The notes: generated by a model from the sequence alone, not told the origin. A stretch of DNA of 64,000 nucleotides from Arenibacter sp. F26102 (GCF_023015865.1 NZ_JALKBC010000006.1:186001-250000), one strand, 5' to 3'; positions 8,749 through 19,063 are shown, numbered from the stretch's first letter. Numbers and translations are program-made.

Positions 8749-11433
8749 TTATTTCTGTTGCTCCAAATACGCTACCAACGAAGCCATTTCCTCGTAACTT
8801 AGGGCATTTACCAGCCCAGATGGCATCATAGAGGATTCAAGTTCCTTTCTTTCAGCGATATCGGATTTGTTAAGTTGGGTTGCCGTACCTACAATATTTC
8901 TTAGGGTGAGATCGGAAGCGGATTCCTGGGTTACAAACCCAACATAATTATCGCCTCCCTTGGTCTGCATCTGCACTGTTGAAAACCCTTGGGAAATGGA
9001 AGCATTTGGTTTCAGAATAGATTCGGCGATCTGCTCCCTGTTCATTATAGAACCTATTTGCCCCATAAACGGACCTTTCATTACCTCACCTGAAGCTACG
9101 CTATGACAAGTAAAACATGCCTGTGTTTTAAATATTTGCTTGCCTTTTTCCGGATCACCCTTAATATTTTTAAGTGCGATCATAATATCCTCAATGGAAG
9201 CCTCACCAATCTGTCCTTTTTTATTTTTGATCTTTTCAAGGTCTACCGCCGGCATATCTTCCTTGGGAGCGGTTATTTCCACTGTACCAAAATCATCAAT
9301 CGCCAATCGGTACTTGCTGTTAAGTTCTGCATATAATTCCTTTTCTTCTTCTGAAGTTTTTTCCCATTCACCTTTTAAAAAGGAACGGATTACAGGCGTA
9401 TAATCCCATTCTACCGTTTTATAGTATGGACCATGGGTATCCGGACGGGTACTCCACCACCAAGAAGTATCGTAAGGCGCCTCTTTGTGATAAGCACGCG
9501 CCAAGGTATTTATGATCTTATTCTTAAAAAGGGAATCATCTGTTTTTTCATAAGCCTTTATCAAACCATCCACGGCTTCTGGACTATGCATATATCGCAA
9601 TGCCCACAAGGCCAAATCCTTTCGATCGGTATTTAAAGCGCTTACGCATGCATCCACTGCATTTAATTTAACCAAGGTTTTCACCGCCAAATGTGGAACA
9701 ATAATTTCCGCATTTGGTCTTGCATGAGGTCCTTCTGTACCCATCCCAGGGGCTTGAAAGGAATTTGGAACCGCAATTTCCATTAAAGACTTGGCTACTT
9801 CCTTTTTACCCAATCTTCCCAAACCAACAATTGCTGCCGCCCTTACTCGGTCAGAATTGGATTTCAGTGCATTTAAGAATGGTTCTGTAGGCACTTTCTC
9901 AATTGTACCCAACCGATCTGATAATGCCCTTAGGGCAAATTCCTGAACTAGTGAATCTTCTGTCAGGGACACCAAACGGTTTATTCCACCCGCACTCGCT
10001 AATTGGGCAAAAGTGAATATAGCCGCGGAACGTACTTCCAATGGCAAAGTACTGTCTTCCACCAATTGCCATACTTTATCGGCCCCTTTACCTCTTTTCA
10101 GCAATTCGTATTGGGCACTTAGACGTGTCTTGGCATTATCTGCCTTTAATAAATCTACCAAACTACCAGTCCAGAAAAAATCCGCTATATTCGGAAATGG
10201 CTCGTAATTATAGTCTTCAGGTGTAACTCTTACCACATAGCCTTTATCAGGACTTCCAGAATAACCTGCGCCATCCCAAGCCGATAGATACATAGCTCCG
10301 GCCGCATCTACATCCACATCGGTTATTTGTGGCAGTTGTATAAACTCCTCTTCATCCTGAACAAAACTGGCCTTATTTTCAGTAAGCCTATGAAACTACA
10401 AATAGCTTCTACCCCAATCAGCCATCATTGGAACATTATTATATTTTTCCGGCCAACGGTTGTCGTTCATATAAAGTGATCCGGTCCCCGAACCTCCACC
10501 GACATCTACCAATGCGGGAAGAATCTCTTCGGTAAAATGCTTAAAGAGAACAGGGTATCCATATTCCCCGGATTGTATCTGATGGATGAATCTTATGTTC
10601 CATCCACCACCATCATTGGTATTGCCCCTAGTGTAGATATTCATGAACGGGTCAATGGCCACGTCGTAAATATTTCGTAATCCATGGGTATAAACTTCCA
10701 TTTCGGTTCCATCCGGACGAACCCTAACAACTCCTCCGCCCAACATGGTCAATTGGGTTCCATCGCGATCTGTAGCATTATGGAAACCAAAATCACCTAC
10801 GGCAATATATATCCATCCGTCTATTCCCATTTGAATACCGTTGGTGGCATGATCCGTTCCTCTCTCCTGTAGATATTTGGAATTACTTAGGTTCTTTATT
10901 AAAACTTTGGCGGGGCCATCGGCCACCCCATCCTTGTCCAAATCCTCAAACACCACCAAATCCATATTAAAGGCTTTTCCAGTTTCTGGAGAAAAGGTAG
11001 TGTGCAACACAAAAACTTGATCACCTATTGCCAAAATACCACGCGGGTTATCTACCTGAGCAAATTCAGTGTGGGAATCCATAATACCATCATGGTTACA
11101 ATCTACCAACCGCTTTATAAACCCCTTGTTTATTTCCTTGCCTAGGGAGCCCATCATATCTACCCCTACAAAGACCTCCCCTGTGGCAGCTACGGCCATA
11201 CAGGCAGGACTTGGAGTTAGGTCAGAACCGGAGAACCCAGTTATTTTCAAATCCTTTGGCCAATTTAAAACCTGAGCCAAAGAATCCGATGAAGGATAAT
11301 TTATTGCCTGAGCCAAAGAATCCGATGAAGGATAATTTATTGCCTCGGTACTTGGAGTACATGGGGCCTCCTCATGTTTACAACTTAAAACAATCAAACT
11401 TGAAAATAAAATTAAGCCTGCCTTTTTAAACAT
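8749..11433 (-). pseudogene. NHL/HEAT/cytochrome c lipoprotein broken by an in-frame amber codon
   Basis: One reading frame of 894 codons is split by a TAG at 10396-10398. The N-terminal 345 residues have a lipoprotein signal with lipobox ending LSC (about residue 18) and a glucose/sorbosone-dehydrogenase-like beta-propeller. The remainder continues in the same frame with HEAT-like repeats and a C-terminal putative haem-binding domain with ACFTCH (CxxCH). Translation across the TAG is coherent: DWGRSYL-stop-FHRLTENKASF, where homologues usually continue WGRS..xHRL. So a single nonsense change, a sequencing error or readthrough explains the break. The N-terminal linker also has a 12-residue tandem duplication. 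The family is probably periplasmic and sugar- or alcohol-oxidising; the substrate is unknown. Confidence 0.8.
11271..11342. repeat. 36-bp exact tandem duplication
   Basis: Two identical 36-bp units, 11271-11306 and 11307-11342, lie in frame in the cytochrome lipoprotein gene just after the lipobox. Each encodes a 12-residue copy of the AINYPSSDSLAQ linker. A third start of the unit (CCT) follows and diverges. Confidence 0.95.
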
Positions 11434-11814
11434 ATTCTATGAAGTTAAAATTTATTATTACGCTCTAGATTGAAAATTTTGGCCAAGGATTGCCGAATTT
11501 TCAACAGAGCTGGGCAAAACTAAAAATCTTTCACATAATTCCTTGTTTAAAATGAATTATTAGGGCCTAAAACACAAAATTTTGGATTAATCCCATTTTA
11601 TTGGCTTCCTCACTAAAACAAACCTATTAATTATGAAATCCCTTCTTAAATGAATCATGCGATGAATTCACCACAAAAAGTTGAGGATATTGAAGAAAAT
11701 GTAAAATTAATATGCTCTGGACGAGAAGAACTTTCAATATTTTATCAAAACCTGACAAATGTCATATTATACCATAATCCCCATGTTTAGTTTTACGCCC
11801 AAATTCAGGTAGGT
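11434..11814. promoter_or_regulatory. Divergent intergenic region with Fnr-type promoter of ccoS-ccoNO operon
   Basis: This 381-bp spacer separates the broken cytochrome gene from the cbb3 operon. Near the operon, TGACAAATGTCA (11753-11764) is an Fnr-type operator and TAGTTTTA (11788-11795) a one-mismatch TAnnTTTG box, centred exactly 33 bp downstream. The rest (11434-11740) holds no recognisable gene or RNA; the promoter of the leftward gene should lie there. Confidence 0.7.
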
Positions 11815-12021
11815 ATGAGTGTAATTTATTTATTGTTGTCATTGAGTATTATTGTAGCCGTCATATTTTTTGCGGCTTTTATTATTGCCACTAAGAATGG
11901 TCAATATGATGATTCCTATACCCCATCCGTTCGCATGCTTTTTGAAGATGAACTCGTAAAAAGTACTACTGCGGACACCGAAAAAATATCTAACCAAAAA
12001 AGTGAAAGTCAAAAATTGTAA
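11815..12021 (+). CDS. ccoS: Cbb3-type cytochrome oxidase assembly protein CcoS
   Basis: A 68-residue protein with one N-terminal membrane helix (about 4-26) and the CcoS signature QYDDSYTPSVRMLFEDE. CcoS is needed for cofactor insertion into the cbb3 oxidase catalytic subunit. It is the first gene of the operon and its stop is two bases from the ccoNO start, so translation is probably coupled. The ATG is 51 bp after the operator at 11753-11764. Confidence 0.9.
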   Translation: MSVIYLLLSLSIIVAVIFFAAFIIATKNGQYDDSYTPSVRMLFEDELVKSTTADTEKISNQKSESQKL

Positions 12022-12023
12022 TT

Positions 12024-14225
12024 ATGGAAGTACAACAGTTTTATTACGATAACAAAATCGTAAAAAAATTCCTTTATGCAACTATGTTTTGGGGAATTGT
12101 AGGAATGTCGGTAGGTTTATTGCTTGCCTTTATGTTTCTTTTTCCAAATTTAACCGATGGAATATCTTGGTTGAGTTTTGGCCGTTTAAGGCCCTTACAT
12201 ACCAACGCAGTTATTTTTGCCTTTGTGGGAAATGCCATTTTTGCTGGCGTTTATTATTCTACCCAACGTTTATTAAAGGCGAGAATGTTCAGCGATGCCC
12301 TAAGTAATTTTAATTTCTGGGGATGGCAAGCTATCATAGTTGCAGCGGCAATTACCCTGCCTTTGGGATACTCTTCATCCAAAGAATATGCAGAGCTGGA
12401 ATGGCCTATAGATTTAGCCATTGCCGTGGTCTGGGTGGCCTTTGGCTGGAACCTCATCGGCACAATGTTAAAGAGAAGACAGCGTCATTTATACGTGGCA
12501 ATTTGGTTTTATCTGGCAACATTTGTAACAGTTGCAGTACTTCATATCTTTAATAGTCTTGCCCTTCCCGTTAGTGCCTTCAAAAGTTATTCGGTATATG
12601 CAGGCGTACAGGATGCCTTGGTGCAATGGTGGTACGGACACAATGCCGTGGCATTCTTCCTCACCACACCTTTCTTGGGATTAATGTATTACTTTGTACC
12701 CAAAGCGGCCAATAGGCCTGTATACTCCTATAGATTATCTATCGTACATTTTTGGTCCTTGATATTTATTTACATCTGGGCCGGACCTCACCACTTATTA
12801 TATTCCACTTTACCTGAATGGGCCCAAAATTTAGGGGTAGCCTTTTCAATAATGCTGATCGCACCATCCTGGGGAGGTATGATCAATGGACTACTGACTT
12901 TGCGTGGAGCCTGGGATAAGGTAAGAACAGACCCGGTTTTAAAGTTTATGGTGGTTGCCATTACAGGTTACGGTATGGCCACTTTTGAAGGTCCAATGCT
13001 ATCCCTTAAAAATGTAAATGCCATAGCACATTTTAGCGACTGGATCATTGCCCACGTTCACGTGGGAGCCTTAGCTTGGAACGGATTCTTGACTTTCGGG
13101 ATGATCTACTGGATGGTTCCAAAAATGTTCAAGACAAGATTACACTCAATACCCATGGCCAATTTCCATTTCTGGATAGGTACCCTAGGAATTATACTAT
13201 ATGCACTTCCAATGTATGTTGCAGGCTTTACCCAAGCCTTAATGTGGAAAGAATTTAACCCAGACGGCACCCTGGCTTACGGTAACTTCTTGGAGACAGT
13301 AAATGAAATTATCCCCATGTACTGGATGCGTGCCATTGGAGGTACCATGTACATTATTGGAGCAATAGTCATGATTTACAACGTAGTTGTTACAATTAAA
13401 CAAGGTACCCAAGTAGAGGATGAATTGGCCGAAGCTGCTGCCTTGACCACTGTATCCAAAAAAAGAACAGTTGGAGAAACTTTCCACACTTGGTTGGAGC
13501 GCAAACCTATTCAATTGACCATATTGGCTACAATAGCCATTTTGATCGGGGGAATAATCCAAATAGTACCCACCATTCTGGTAAAATCGAACATTCCGAC
13601 AATAACAAGCGTTAAACCCTATACCCCTCTTGAATTGGAAGGGAGAGATCTTTATATAAGGGAGGGCTGTGTTGGCTGTCACTCCCAAATGATCAGGCCT
13701 TTCCGAAGTGAGGTGGAGCGTTATGGCGAGTACTCCAAAGCTGGAGAATATGTATATGACCATCCCTTCCTATGGGGAAGCAAACGCACAGGTCCAGATC
13801 TTATGAGGATAGGTGGAAAATATTCGGACAACTGGCACTTGAACCATATGTACGACCCACAAAGCACCTCATCAGGCTCTATTATGCCCTCCTATTCATG
13901 GTTGGTGCGCAATAGGCACGATAGAGGTAACATTCAGACCAAAATGGAGACCATGGTTACCCTGGGAGTACCATATTCCGAGGAGGAGATCTCAAATGCC
14001 CCACAATCGATGGATAATCAAGCGGCCAAAATAGAAAAAAATCTATATTCCGACCCCGATTTTGCCAAAGGGTATGAAGAGGACAAAAAATATGCCGCCG
14101 AAAACGGGGAAGAATTCATAGAAATGAAGGATAGGGAAATTGTAGCTATGATTGCCTATCTGCAACGTTTGGGTACGGACATAAAAATAAAGGAAACCGA
14201 CGAAATAATTTCACAAAACAAATAA
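12024..14225 (+). CDS. ccoNO: Cbb3-type cytochrome c oxidase, fused CcoN-CcoO
   Basis: A 733-residue fusion of the catalytic haem-copper subunit (about 1-490) and the monohaem cytochrome c subunit (about 495-733). Expected metal ligands are visible: H59 for the low-spin haem, H206 and H256-H257 for CuB, and H344 and H346 for the haems. The CcoO part has one membrane anchor (500-520) and CVGCH at 549-553. It reduces oxygen to water with high affinity and pumps protons in the inner membrane. The fusion is common in Bacteroidota, so it is not an assembly artefact. It is followed closely by ccoQ and ccoP. Confidence 0.95.
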   Translation: MEVQQFYYDNKIVKKFLYATMFWGIVGMSVGLLLAFMFLFPNLTDGISWLSFGRLRPLHTNAVIFAFVGNAIFAGVYYSTQRLLKARMFSDALSNFNFWGWQAIIVAAAITLPLGYSSSKEYAELEWPIDLAIAVVWVAFGWNLIGTMLKRRQRHLYVAIWFYLATFVTVAVLHIFNSLALPVSAFKSYSVYAGVQDALVQWWYGHNAVAFFLTTPFLGLMYYFVPKAANRPVYSYRLSIVHFWSLIFIYIWAGPHHLLYSTLPEWAQNLGVAFSIMLIAPSWGGMINGLLTLRGAWDKVRTDPVLKFMVVAITGYGMATFEGPMLSLKNVNAIAHFSDWIIAHVHVGALAWNGFLTFGMIYWMVPKMFKTRLHSIPMANFHFWIGTLGIILYALPMYVAGFTQALMWKEFNPDGTLAYGNFLETVNEIIPMYWMRAIGGTMYIIGAIVMIYNVVVTIKQGTQVEDELAEAAALTTVSKKRTVGETFHTWLERKPIQLTILATIAILIGGIIQIVPTILVKSNIPTITSVKPYTPLELEGRDLYIREGCVGCHSQMIRPFRSEVERYGEYSKAGEYVYDHPFLWGSKRTGPDLMRIGGKYSDNWHLNHMYDPQSTSSGSIMPSYSWLVRNRHDRGNIQTKMETMVTLGVPYSEEEISNAPQSMDNQAAKIEKNLYSDPDFAKGYEEDKKYAAENGEEFIEMKDREIVAMIAYLQRLGTDIKIKETDEIISQNK

Positions 14226-14228
14226 GTC

Positions 14229-14423
14229 ATGCTAAAATTTGTAAAAGGCTATATGGAAAGTATAGATGGCGTTGCCACCTACCCCATGATATCGCTGCTA
14301 ATCTTCTTTTTGTTTTTCACCATTCTTTTCTGGTGGGTATTTACTGCCTCTAAAGAACATATCAAGGAAGTAAGCGAAATACCATTAGAAACAGAAAACC
14401 AAACTAAAGAAGAATTATTATGA
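14229..14423 (+). CDS. ccoQ: Cbb3-type oxidase small subunit CcoQ
   Basis: A 64-residue protein with one membrane helix (about 22-41) and a charged tail, in the normal position between ccoO and ccoP. CcoQ stabilises the oxidase complex. Its TGA overlaps the ccoP ATG (ATGA at 14420-14423). Identification is mostly by position, size and topology, because sequence conservation of CcoQ is low. Confidence 0.8.
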   Translation: MLKFVKGYMESIDGVATYPMISLLIFFLFFTILFWWVFTASKEHIKEVSEIPLETENQTKEELL

Positions 14424-15298
14424 AAAATATGTCACCTTGGTGGATAAGAATCCCGGTAATCTTTTTCCTAATCTTCGGATTGATGGAGTATTTTATTGAC
14501 TCCGGGGACAAACCAGCATTTATTGAATACCCTATCACCCTTCTTTTTATGTTGATGGTGTTGTTCATTTTGATAGGAATTGAATTGATTCTTAAATCTG
14601 TGGAAAACGTAATGTTCCAAACATTATCCCCTGAAGCACAAAATCGCTATTTAGAAACCAAATCGAAGCAATGGGAGTGGAAATGGGGTAAGGAATTCTG
14701 GGAAAAAATGACCGGAAACAAACCTATAGAGGAAGAAAAGGAAATTATCCTAGACCACAATTACGACGGTATCCGCGAATTGGACAACAATCTTCCACCT
14801 TGGTGGGTGTATATGTTCTATGCCACCATAATTTTCGGTGTGGTTTACCTCGCCCGTTTCCACGTATTTAATGATTACACCCAGAACATGGAATATGAAC
14901 AGGAAGTAGCTGAAGCCATGATTGCCATTGAAGAATACAAAAAAACGGCCAAGGGCTTGGTTGACGCCAGCACCGTGGAACTTTTGACCGAGGCTTCCGA
15001 CATTAAGGCCGGGGCTATTATATATAGCTCCAGTTGTGTAGCCTGCCATATGCCGGATGGCGGTGGAGGCATAGGCCCTAATCTTACGGACGAACATTGG
15101 ATCTTGGGCGGTGGAATCAAAAACGTTTTCCATACCATTTCTGAAGGCGGTAGGGACGGTAAGGGAATGATAGCTTGGAAACAGACCCTTAAACCAGTCG
15201 AAATAGCGCAAGTGGCCAGCTTTATACTTAGTGAAATAAACGGCAAGGAACCTGCCAATCCAAAGGCCGCTGAGGGAAAAATCTGGTCCGGGGAGTAG
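14420..15298 (+). CDS. ccoP: Cbb3-type oxidase subunit CcoP with a single haem c
   Basis: A 292-residue membrane-anchored cytochrome c that passes electrons to CcoO/CcoN. It has two N-terminal helices (about 8-25 and 38-60), a third near 128-148 with the CcoP N-terminal motif LPPWWVYMFY, and one CVACH haem site at 206-210. Proteobacterial CcoP carries two haem sites; the second is absent here, as in other Bacteroidota. An in-frame ATG three codons downstream is an alternative start. It overlaps ccoQ by 4 bp. Confidence 0.92.
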   Translation: MKNMSPWWIRIPVIFFLIFGLMEYFIDSGDKPAFIEYPITLLFMLMVLFILIGIELILKSVENVMFQTLSPEAQNRYLETKSKQWEWKWGKEFWEKMTGNKPIEEEKEIILDHNYDGIRELDNNLPPWWVYMFYATIIFGVVYLARFHVFNDYTQNMEYEQEVAEAMIAIEEYKKTAKGLVDASTVELLTEASDIKAGAIIYSSSCVACHMPDGGGGIGPNLTDEHWILGGGIKNVFHTISEGGRDGKGMIAWKQTLKPVEIAQVASFILSEINGKEPANPKAAEGKIWSGE

Positions 15299-15366
15299 AT
15301 TCCTAACACACCTTATTGAACACATTTTAACGCATACCCAAAATTCCAAAAAAGCATTACATATAA

Positions 15367-16785
15367 ATGGCACAGGACCAGGACAATTTTAGGGATTCCA
15401 TAGGAACTATAAATGAGGATGGGAAAAGGGCTTGGATTTTTCCAAAAAAACCAAGTGGAAAGTTTTATGAATATCGCAAATATGTAAGTTATGTTCTTTT
15501 GGCCTTTCTTTTTCTGGCGCCATTTTTAAAAATAAATGGAAATCAGTTCTTAATGTTCAATGTTCTCGAAAGGCGTTTCAACATATTTGGATTTCCATTT
15601 TGGCCACAGGATTTTCATCTTTTTGTAATTTCGATGATAATCGGGGTAATATTCATAGCCCTGTTTACCGTTGCTTTTGGGCGTATTTTTTGCGGTTGGA
15701 TGTGCCCCCAAACCATCTTCATGGAAATGGTCTTTAGGAGGATAGAATTTTGGATCGATGGCGACCGAGGTGCCCAAATACGCCTAAGTAAACAACCTTG
15801 GAATGCTGAAAAAATTAGAAAACGAGGCCTTAAATTAATTGTTTTCTTCATTATTTCCTTTTTGATCGCCAATGTTTTCTTGGCTTATTTAATAGGCAGT
15901 GACCGCTTAATGCAATACATCACGGATGGACCCTTACAACATGTAAGCACTCTAGTATCCCTTTTAATTTTTACTGCGGTATTCTATTTTGTATTTGCCT
16001 GGTTCAGGGAACAAGTATGTATCATAGCTTGCCCATATGGGAGGATGCAAGGAGTACTACTCGACAATAAATCTATTGTGGTTGCATATGACCATAAACG
16101 TGGGGAAGCGGAAAATGGAAGGAAAAAGTTTAGAAAAGGAGAGGATAGAAATGCGCTCGGAAATGGCGACTGTATTGATTGTTTTCAATGCGTAAACGTC
16201 TGCCCAACTGGTATAGATATAAGAAATGGAACTCAACTGGAATGCATCAATTGTACCGCGTGTATTGATGAATGCGATACCATAATGGAAAAGGTAAACC
16301 TTCCCAAAGGACTTATACGTTATGCCAGTGAAGACAACATTGAAAAAAAGTCAAAGTTTACATTTACCCCTAGGCTCAAAGGGTATACCGCAGTACTTGT
16401 TATACTCACTGGAATATTGATTGGCATGTTGTTTTTGAGAAATGAGGTAGAAGCCAATATCTTAAGACTGCCTGGACAATTATACGAGCACAAGGAAGGC
16501 AATATTATTAGCAATGTTTACACTTATAAGTTAGTAAATAAAACTACCAAGGTCATTAACGACGTGAGTTTTAAACTGTTGTCGCACAAAGGGACAATCA
16601 ACTTAGTTAGGCATGAACATTTTATAGTGCCTGCACAAGAAATGGCGGAAGGAACCTTATTTGTTGAAATAAATAATTCGGCTTTGGAAGGTGACAAGAA
16701 CAAATTAAGGATTGGAGTCTATAGTGGGGAAGAATTAATTGAAACGGCCACCGCCAGATTTTTAGCCCCCAGAAGCTATAAGTAA
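15367..16785 (+). CDS. ccoG: Cbb3 oxidase accessory polyferredoxin CcoG (RdxA/FixG)
   Basis: A 472-residue membrane protein with about five transmembrane helices, conserved GWMCPQTIF and IIACPYGRMQG segments near residues 115 and 225, and two [4Fe-4S] ferredoxin motifs (CIDCFQCVNVCPTG and CINCTACIDEC, about 274-310). A C-terminal Ig-like domain follows a last helix near 340-360. CcoG is thought to reduce Cu(II) for delivery to the oxidase. It lies 68 bp after ccoP and probably belongs to the same transcript. Confidence 0.93.
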   Translation: MAQDQDNFRDSIGTINEDGKRAWIFPKKPSGKFYEYRKYVSYVLLAFLFLAPFLKINGNQFLMFNVLERRFNIFGFPFWPQDFHLFVISMIIGVIFIALFTVAFGRIFCGWMCPQTIFMEMVFRRIEFWIDGDRGAQIRLSKQPWNAEKIRKRGLKLIVFFIISFLIANVFLAYLIGSDRLMQYITDGPLQHVSTLVSLLIFTAVFYFVFAWFREQVCIIACPYGRMQGVLLDNKSIVVAYDHKRGEAENGRKKFRKGEDRNALGNGDCIDCFQCVNVCPTGIDIRNGTQLECINCTACIDECDTIMEKVNLPKGLIRYASEDNIEKKSKFTFTPRLKGYTAVLVILTGILIGMLFLRNEVEANILRLPGQLYEHKEGNIISNVYTYKLVNKTTKVINDVSFKLLSHKGTINLVRHEHFIVPAQEMAEGTLFVEINNSALEGDKNKLRIGVYSGEELIETATARFLAPRSYK

Positions 16786-16866
16786 ATTAAAACACTGGGA
16801 CAATGGTCATAAAAGATCAAATCCAATTGGATTTTCCTTTGGAAACCAAAACTAAAAACATTAGCT

Positions 16867-17325
16867 ATGAAAATTAATTGGGGAACTGGAATAGTACTAG
16901 CCTTCATCGGATTTATAAGTTTTATCTTATTTTTTGTAGTCCGCATGAGCATGGACCACAAAGCCAATCATGATCTGGTAACCGAGAATTATTACAGAGC
17001 GGAATTGGGATATCAGAATGAAATTGATGCCGAAAATAATGCCCATGCCAAAGAAGTTGATCTTAAATTGGAAACAACGGACAAAGGTTTAAAATTAGTA
17101 TTCCCAAAAAACTTGGATCTAGAAAATATTAAAGGTACAGTGTCCCTTTACAGGCCATCTAACAAGCACGTGGATTTTGACTTACCTGTAAGTTTATCCC
17201 AAGACTATTTGCTCATACCTGACAAACGTTTGTTGGATGGTCGCTGGGACATTAAAGTATACTGGGAATACAAAGGCGAAATCTACTTGTTCAAGAAAAA
17301 AATAACCTATCACGATAATAAATAA
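16867..17325 (+). CDS. ccoH: CcoH/FixH family cbb3 assembly protein
   Basis: A 152-residue protein with one N-terminal membrane helix (about 8-30) and a periplasmic domain starting with the FixH motif DLVTENYYRAELGYQ. FixH/CcoH contributes to assembly and stability of the oxidase together with CcoG and CcoI. It is 81 bp downstream of ccoG and 23 bp upstream of the TauE-like gene, in the same operon. Confidence 0.88.
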   Translation: MKINWGTGIVLAFIGFISFILFFVVRMSMDHKANHDLVTENYYRAELGYQNEIDAENNAHAKEVDLKLETTDKGLKLVFPKNLDLENIKGTVSLYRPSNKHVDFDLPVSLSQDYLLIPDKRLLDGRWDIKVYWEYKGEIYLFKKKITYHDNK

Positions 17326-17348
17326 AAACAAAAGTACTACCCAAAACT

Positions 17349-18050
17349 ATGTTGTTATCTGCCTTTATTATGGGACTAATGGGAAGCTTTCACTGCGTAG
17401 GAATGTGCGGTCCTATTGCCTTTATGTTACCGGTAGACCACAATAACCCCGCTAAAAAATTATTGCAGGTTTTTCTATACCATTTGGGCAGGCTTACTTC
17501 CTACAGTATTCTTGGTCTAATTTTTGGATTTTTGGGCAAAGGACTTTATGTATTTGGAATACAGCAAAGGCTTTCGATCATAATTGGGGTCCTGATGATT
17601 ACTGTAATACTTATTCCCTATAAAACTTTTAGCAAGTACAATTTCTCCAAACCTATATATTCCCTTTTGTCCAAAGTAAAAAGCCGACTTGGAAAAGAAT
17701 TAAAGAAAAAGAGTCCAGATACATTTTTAACCATTGGCCTCCTTAACGGACTACTTCCTTGTGGGTTGGTTTATATGGCCCTCTTTGGTAGTATCGCCAC
17801 GGCCAGCCCATGGCTCGGAGTGCTATTCATGTTCTTATTTGGAGTGGGAACCATTCCCTTGATGACCTCTGCTGTTTACTTTGGCAGTGTATTGAAAGGC
17901 CGTGCCAAAAAATCCGTTCAACAACTGATTCCTGTTTTCGTAGTCCTAATAGGGCTATTGTTTATATTAAGGGGTATGGGACTTGGAATTCCCTATATTT
18001 CTCCGGAGCCCGTTATAGAGATGGCTACCAGTACTCTGGATTGCCATTAA
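17349..18050 (+). CDS. Sulfite exporter TauE/SafE-like membrane protein (DsbD_2 type)
   Basis: A 233-residue protein with six predicted membrane helices. The first has the GSFHCVGMCGP motif with two cysteines and a histidine; a second conserved segment is LLPCGLVY. Members next to cco genes are thought to take part in copper or haem-related oxidase maturation, not sulfite export. It is the last gene of the cbb3 operon. The metal or redox role is inferred from position and the Cys/His motif. Confidence 0.8.
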   Translation: MLLSAFIMGLMGSFHCVGMCGPIAFMLPVDHNNPAKKLLQVFLYHLGRLTSYSILGLIFGFLGKGLYVFGIQQRLSIIIGVLMITVILIPYKTFSKYNFSKPIYSLLSKVKSRLGKELKKKSPDTFLTIGLLNGLLPCGLVYMALFGSIATASPWLGVLFMFLFGVGTIPLMTSAVYFGSVLKGRAKKSVQQLIPVFVVLIGLLFILRGMGLGIPYISPEPVIEMATSTLDCH

Positions 18051-18193
18051 AAGCCCCTTCCACTAATCTTAAATCAGATTTGTAGTACTTGTAAAAATAG
18101 TGTAATTTTCTAGTGCATTGGAATCCCTGTTCCTAAACATTTGGGATTAAATTGGACAATGTACAAGTGCAACCGGACCTTAAGCAACAACCA

Positions 18194-19063
18194 ATGAAAA
18201 GAGTTATACTTATCTGTTATCTTATTTTAAATGCAACCTTATTATTTTCCCAAGGGGAAAAGGTCAACATAATAGTCTTTGGTGCCCATCCTGATGATTG
18301 TGATATTGACACAGGTGGCACAGCCATTTTACTTGCAAAACTGGGCCACAATGTAAAATTTGTTTCCCTCACCAATGGTGACGCCGGTCATTATGCCATG
18401 GGCGGTGGGGAACTTGCCAAAATAAGGATTGCAGAGGCCAAGGAAGCAGGTAAACGATTTGGGGTGGAATATACGGTATTGGACAACCATGATGGGGAAT
18501 TGATGCCAACTTTGGAAAATCGTCTAAAGGTGATACGTGAAATTAGAAAATGGAATGCCGATGTGGTCATTGCCCCACGACCCAATGACTACCATCCGGA
18601 CCACAGGTATACGGGTGTTTTGGTGCAAGACGCAGCTTATATGGTCATAGTACCCAATGTGGCCCCCGAAGTACCACCTCTCCAAAAAAATCCGGTCTTC
18701 CTATACTCTGAAGATGGTTTTCAAAAACCTAGTCCTTTTAAACCTGATATCCCCGTAATTATCGATGCTGTTTTTGATCCAAAAATTTACGCCATGTCGG
18801 CACACAAATCCCAGTTCTTTGAATGGCTTCCCTGGACCGCCGGCAATTTGGAAAAAGTACCCAAGGATGATAAGGGCAGATTGGAAATGTTGGCCAATTG
18901 GAGGTCTCAAGCTCCCAATGAAGCCCTATTGAAATGCGCTGAAAAATGGTACGGCAATAAAGCTTCCTACGCTAAACATATAGAGGGATTTGAAATATGC
19001 GAGTACGGTAAGCAACCCACAGATCAGGAAATAATGATGCTATTCCCCATGCTTATAAGATAG
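18194..19063 (+). CDS. Secreted PIG-L (LmbE-like) family deacetylase
   Basis: A roughly 289-residue zinc-dependent N-deacetylase of the GlcNAc-PI de-N-acetylase fold. The zinc motif AHPDD follows shortly after the signal, and the second metal/catalytic segment PNDYHPDHR is present. I place the start at the ATG at 18194, which gives a clean signal peptide (MKRVILICYLILNATLLFSQ); the frame upstream begins only with a TTG. The protein is therefore exported. Substrate is probably an N-acetylated sugar or glycoside. It is convergent with the amidohydrolase gene. Confidence 0.85.
   Translation: MKRVILICYLILNATLLFSQGEKVNIIVFGAHPDDCDIDTGGTAILLAKLGHNVKFVSLTNGDAGHYAMGGGELAKIRIAEAKEAGKRFGVEYTVLDNHDGELMPTLENRLKVIREIRKWNADVVIAPRPNDYHPDHRYTGVLVQDAAYMVIVPNVAPEVPPLQKNPVFLYSEDGFQKPSPFKPDIPVIIDAVFDPKIYAMSAHKSQFFEWLPWTAGNLEKVPKDDKGRLEMLANWRSQAPNEALLKCAEKWYGNKASYAKHIEGFEICEYGKQPTDQEIMMLFPMLIR

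Noticed and set aside
13239-13763. 174-codon frame antisense to ccoNO
   Set aside because: Fully inside a well-supported gene on the other strand; low-complexity product rich in Tyr, Asn and Phe.
14750-15373. 207-codon frame antisense to ccoP
   Set aside because: Overlaps the conserved cytochrome domain of ccoP and shows no independent protein signature.
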